A stretch of 6,959 bases of DNA from Bacteroidales bacterium UBA1204. GTDB taxonomy: Bacteria > Bacteroidota > Bacteroidia > Bacteroidales > F082. The DNA is taken from the NCBI GenBank assembly GCA_002310075.1, contig DBXU01000109.1:1-6959 (forward strand). Reading direction: 5' to 3'. Under the pieces are notes generated by a model. It searched no databases and had not been told where the DNA came from. It was given only the letters and a program-made list of their open reading frames with translations. Position numbers and translations under genes: made by a program. Of this stretch, positions 6,116-6,959 are shown piece after piece (the stretch's first letter is position 1; each line of letters starts with the position of its first letter).

Positions 6116-6844
6116 ATGAAAAGATTCTCTAAGTCCATAATGACTATTATGTTAGCAGTAATGGTGTGCTTTGTAGCAGCAGGCTGTACAAAACACAATG
6201 GCGGCAACGGTGCATACAAAGGCCACGATTACGTCGACCTGGGCCTGCCGAGCGGCACGTTGTGGGCGACTTGTAACGTGGGAGCAGAAACCCCCGAAGA
6301 ATATGGCGACTATTTTGCTTGGGGCGAAACCCAATCCAAAGACGCCTACAACTGGAGCACCTATGGTTACTGCAATGGCGACTACAACCAACTTACGAAG
6401 TATTGTGCCCAATCTGATTTCGGCTTTAATGGCTTCACCGACAATTTGGATGCCTTGCTGCCGGACGATGATGCTGCTACAGCACATTGGGGCGAGGGCT
6501 GGCGTACCCCGACCTACGAAAACTGGGTCGAACTGCTGTCGAAATGCAGCCATACTTGGACGACAAGAAACGGAGTGAACGGTTGTCTGTTCACCGGACG
6601 CAATGGCAACAGTATCTTCTTGCCTGCTGCAAGCAGCCGCTATGACGATGAATCCCGCAATGCTGGTGATGTAGGCGCTTATTGGTCGCGCACGCTCCAT
6701 AAGAGCGCTCCTGACGGTGCCAAGGGCTTCCAATTTATCATCAGCTTTGACGACTGCGACCTGTACGATGACTTCGGCAGGGCTTCTGGTCTTCCTGTCC
6801 GGGCGGTGTGCTCTTTAAATGGAAAGATAAATGTAAAGCATTGA
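6116..6844 (+). CDS. FISUMP-domain (Fib_succ_major) surface or periplasmic lipoprotein
   Basis: 242 aa. The N-terminus is a lipoprotein signal: basic MKRFSK, hydrophobic IMTIMLAVMVCFV, then lipobox AAGC with the acylated cysteine at residue 24, followed by a short flexible TKHNGGNGAYKG linker. From about residue 39 the sequence is a FISUMP domain: YVDLGLPSGTLWATCNVGA, GDYFAWGETQ (64-73), HWGEGWRTPTYENWVELL (near 124-141), a central NGNSIFLPAASSRYDD, GAYWSRTLH, and the closing GLPVRAVC that normally ends this domain. The family is abundant in Fibrobacter and Bacteroidales as secreted or lipid-anchored proteins with a lectin-like fold; no biochemical role is established that I can name. The early Cys, Asp and Gly after the signal do not settle inner- versus outer-membrane sorting. 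It has its own promoter and codes on the same strand as the export operon, so a functional link to it is not shown. Confidence 0.92.
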   Translation: MKRFSKSIMTIMLAVMVCFVAAGCTKHNGGNGAYKGHDYVDLGLPSGTLWATCNVGAETPEEYGDYFAWGETQSKDAYNWSTYGYCNGDYNQLTKYCAQSDFGFNGFTDNLDALLPDDDAATAHWGEGWRTPTYENWVELLSKCSHTWTTRNGVNGCLFTGRNGNSIFLPAASSRYDDESRNAGDVGAYWSRTLHKSAPDGAKGFQFIISFDDCDLYDDFGRASGLPVRAVCSLNGKINVKH

Positions 6845-6890
6845 TAAATAGAAAGTTGTCTCATTGTGTAAAAAAAAATCCCGAAAACGA

Positions 6891-6920
6891 TTGCCATTCC
6901 AATAAATTGTTGTACTTTTG
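6891..6920 (+). promoter_or_regulatory. Strong Bacteroidota-type promoter
   Basis: TTG at 6891-6893 lies exactly 19 nt before TACTTTTG at 6913-6920, matching the Bacteroidota sigma factor consensus (TTG at -33, TAnnTTTG at -7) at every fixed position. A transcript would start near 6926, about 23 nt before the ATG at 6949. It is the best promoter in the window. The preceding gap (6845-6890) contains a run of nine A (6870-6878) but no stem that would make a terminator. Confidence 0.8.
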
Positions 6921-6948
6921 CACACTCAAAATTAAAGGAAAGAAAGCG

Positions 6949-6959
6949 ATGAAAAAAGA
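6949..6959 (+). CDS. Start of a further gene, cut by the right edge (product unknown)
   Basis: An ATG at 6949 followed by two lysine codons opens a reading frame that leaves the window after three full codons. It lies 28 nt after a consensus -7 box, with a purine-rich AAAGGAAAG (6934-6942) whose AGGA is 9 nt upstream of the ATG. A Met-Lys-Lys beginning is typical of a signal peptide, so an exported protein or lipoprotein is plausible, but three codons cannot identify it. Confidence 0.55.

Noticed and set aside
6152..6733. Minus-strand open frame opposite the FISUMP lipoprotein
   Set aside because: Antisense to a gene with lipobox and a full FISUMP domain; no motif or promoter supports it.
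6851..6880. Possible intrinsic terminator after the lipoprotein gene
   Set aside because: There is a run of A but no GC-rich stem on either strand next to it. It does not form a convincing rho-independent terminator.

Overview
The window looks like a chromosomal stretch of a Bacteroidales bacterium, most likely near Prevotella/Bacteroides. Four things point there: Bacteroidota-type -7 boxes (TAnnTTTG) in front of genes; an AraC regulator with the FYADKLCITPKYLSK helix-turn-helix typical of that group; a lipoprotein of the FISUMP (Fib_succ_major) family; and AT-rich translation starts that mostly lack a strong Shine-Dalgarno sequence. The species cannot be fixed from the sequence alone.

Layout. 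Positions 1-815 (minus strand) hold an AraC-family regulator whose 3' end is cut by the window edge. A 156-bp divergent intergenic region (816-971) carries promoter-like elements for both directions. On the plus strand, 972-5945 is one compact operon: a TolC-family outer-membrane channel (972-2489), an HlyD/EmrA-type periplasmic adaptor (2543-3550) and two different ABC-2-type permeases (3547-4728 and 4725-5945). The last three genes are joined by 4-bp ATGA stop/start overlaps. After a 170-bp gap with its own promoter comes a secreted FISUMP lipoprotein (6116-6844). A very good Bacteroidota promoter (TTG-N19-TACTTTTG) then leads into the first codons of another gene at the right edge.

How the genes fit together. 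TolC, adaptor and two ABC-2 permeases would make a tripartite export machine spanning both membranes, with the divergent AraC protein as the likely local regulator. The layout recalls E. coli ybhG-ybhF-ybhS-ybhR plus a dedicated TolC, but no gene for the ATP-binding subunit (the YbhF equivalent) is present. Adaptor and permease genes overlap directly, so there is no room for one inside the operon. How this exporter is powered, and what it exports, is the main open question.

Smaller points of interest are a degenerate period-7 tandem repeat between tolC and hlyD, a half copy of a GTAGAGACGCAC-type element after the operon, and inverted repeats that overlap or flank promoter boxes. I saw no rRNA, tRNA, CRISPR array, insertion sequence or clear intrinsic terminator. 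I found no wholly new system; the exporter operon without an ATPase is the best candidate for follow-up.
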